The position numbers and the translations under genes were made by a program. Below the pieces are notes generated by a model, which did not search any database, was not told where the DNA came from, and saw only the letters and a program-made list of their open reading frames with translations. A stretch of 13,278 nt of DNA from Dehalococcoidia bacterium (GTDB lineage: Bacteria; Chloroflexota; Dehalococcoidia; Dehalococcoidales; DAOWKM01): the NCBI GenBank assembly GCA_030643695.1, contig DAOWKM010000114.1, forward strand, positions 1-13,278. The letters are read 5' to 3'. Below are positions 12,459 to 13,278 of the stretch, piece by piece. Numbering within the stretch: the first letter of the stretch is position 1; each line of letters begins with the position of its first letter.

Positions 12459-13163
12459 CTAGAGGCCTTTTCTTCTCCGGGTATTTTCAAAGTAGTCCCA
12501 TGCCTTATTGAAGTCTTCCATGGTAACATCTGGGAAGAATTTATTGATATGGTAATACTCAGAATAGGCAGACTGCCAAAGCAGGAAGCCAGACCTAGCC
12601 TCTCTCTCCTCACTTTCCTCTCCAGTTCTGACAATAAAGTCACAGGGTCTCTTCACCATTAAGCTTTTTTGTAAATCCTGTTCACTCAAGCCGAGAAATA
12701 AATTCTTTATTCTATTAAGTGGAGAGGAAACGGCTTTTAGGAGTTCTGCCTGCCCAGTATAGCCTATCAACACATTCAGCACTTTATTTTCGTAGTCCTT
12801 TGTCTCGGTTCTAATCCTAGCGAAAAGGTCTCTAAGATTTTTGGGAATAGGTTTTACATTCGTGCAAATAATATTGATTTTTACTCTGTCCGTATGAATT
12901 TTTTCTTTATTTATAAGTCTAGTAAATTCCTCCTCAAAAATCTCGTAGAGCTTCCCTAACTCTTCCACCGGTCTTCTGAAGTTTTCCTCACTTAGTCCAT
13001 AGGTGGTTATCTCGGAGATGTCTTTATGGTCGATGCACCACTCTATAAATAGTTCCTCCTTCTCAGCACCCTTCCTTTGTCCTTCCCAGGGCTCAAGGTG
13101 CCTCTCTCTTGCCCACCTTCTATTCCCGTCAGGAATTAGTCCTATGTGGTATCCTTGCATCAT
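12459..13163 (-). CDS. uppS: Divergent cis-prenyltransferase (undecaprenyl diphosphate synthase family)
   Basis: At 234 residues it has family length. GLIPDGNRRWARE carries the catalytic Asp12. YGLSEENFRRP corresponds to the usual YAFSxENWxRP, and GYTGQAEL to the usual GYGGRxEI. DFIVRTGEE, FLLWQSAYSEYYH and FFPDV form the C-terminal core, ending ENTRRRKGL. The reaction is chain elongation of an allylic diphosphate with isopentenyl diphosphate, giving a lipid carrier. By eye against E. coli UppS, Arg39 and His43 are replaced by Pro25 and Gln29, and about four extra residues sit between the RTG motif and FLLWQ. Substrate or chain length may therefore differ from standard UppS. Two tandem ATGs begin it (13163 and 13160); both overlap the upstream stop, and the GGGG spacing favours the second. 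Confidence 0.85.
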   Translation of the reverse strand: MMQGYHIGLIPDGNRRWARERHLEPWEGQRKGAEKEELFIEWCIDHKDISEITTYGLSEENFRRPVEELGKLYEIFEEEFTRLINKEKIHTDRVKINIICTNVKPIPKNLRDLFARIRTETKDYENKVLNVLIGYTGQAELLKAVSSPLNRIKNLFLGLSEQDLQKSLMVKRPCDFIVRTGEESEEREARSGFLLWQSAYSEYYHINKFFPDVTMEDFNKAWDYFENTRRRKGL

Positions 13164-13278
13164 AACCCCGCAGAATTAGGATTACCTAATGTCCTTTGTT
13201 TTACCAGCCAGTATTCTAAGCTGTCAGCTAGGGCGAGCCAACTAGCCTCAATGATATTGGTTGAGCTACCGACAGTCC
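13160..13278 (-). CDS. cimA: Citramalate synthase-like protein, C-terminal end (runs off the window)
   Basis: The open minus-strand frame entering from the right edge gives 39 residues: TVGSSTNIIEASWLALADS, then LEYWLVKQRTLG and NPNSAGL, ending in TGA at 13162-13160. The words GTVG, NIIEASW and AL.DS.EY are typical of the C-terminal regulatory domain of (R)-citramalate synthase and related 2-isopropylmalate synthases, enzymes that condense acetyl-CoA with pyruvate or a 2-oxoacid for isoleucine or leucine synthesis. Only the tail is seen, so the choice between CimA and LeuA rests on this motif. The stop codon overlaps the prenyltransferase start, so the two are translationally coupled. Confidence 0.75.
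   Translation of the reverse strand, partial: TVGSSTNIIEASWLALADSLEYWLVKQRTLGNPNSAGL

Noticed and set aside
1..13278. CRISPR array, toxin-antitoxin pair or phage genes
   Set aside because: No regularly spaced repeats, no paired small toxin-like genes, and no integrase, capsid or terminase motifs were seen.

Overview
The window reads as bacterial chromosome. It has Shine-Dalgarno sequences, sigma70-like promoters, short operons and bacterial tRNAs. The gene mix (acetyl-CoA synthetase, MmgE/PrpD protein, archease next to RtcB, SagB-type nitroreductase, unfamiliar paired hypothetical genes, GC-rich palindromic repeats) recalls Chloroflexota of the Dehalococcoidia type. That placement is inference from gene content and style; no marker gene here settles it.

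Left part (1-3190), minus strand. tRNA-Arg(UCG) and tRNA-His(GUG) lie behind a good promoter that overlaps the terminator of a small stand-alone Smr-domain gene. Next come tRNA-Lys(CUU), a decayed reading frame, and acs (acetyl-CoA synthetase, AMP-forming) with its own strong promoter. A second, truncated copy of the tRNA-Lys gene, holding only its 5' 42 bases, lies at 3092-3134. The acs segment is therefore bracketed by a 43-base direct repeat, which looks like the scar of an integration event at tRNA-Lys.

Middle part (3191-8288). A minus-strand secreted lipoprotein of unknown function carries what may be a decayed zinc-protease motif. Divergent from it, on the plus strand, are a short J-domain co-chaperone and an MmgE/PrpD-family protein. 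Facing them on the minus strand is a two-gene operon of unrecognised proteins, with a possible 44-residue overlapping small ORF at its end.

Right part (8289-13278). Archease, rtcB and a CysM-type cysteine synthase form a tight plus-strand operon. Archease activates the RtcB RNA ligase. The three genes are flanked by two related GC-rich palindromic elements (about 117 and 147 bp) in opposite orientation. After the second element comes a 72-residue hypothetical gene overlapping a SagB-type nitroreductase by ATGA. Converging from the right edge on the minus strand are the 3' end of a citramalate-synthase-like gene and a translationally coupled, divergent cis-prenyltransferase.

I found no complete mobile element, CRISPR array, toxin-antitoxin pair or recognisable defence system. 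The strongest non-routine signals are the split tRNA-Lys scar around acs, the inverted repeat pair around the RNA-repair operon, a possible leaderless archease message, the promoter inside a terminator before tRNA-His, and the lipoprotein with an EEWLH motif.
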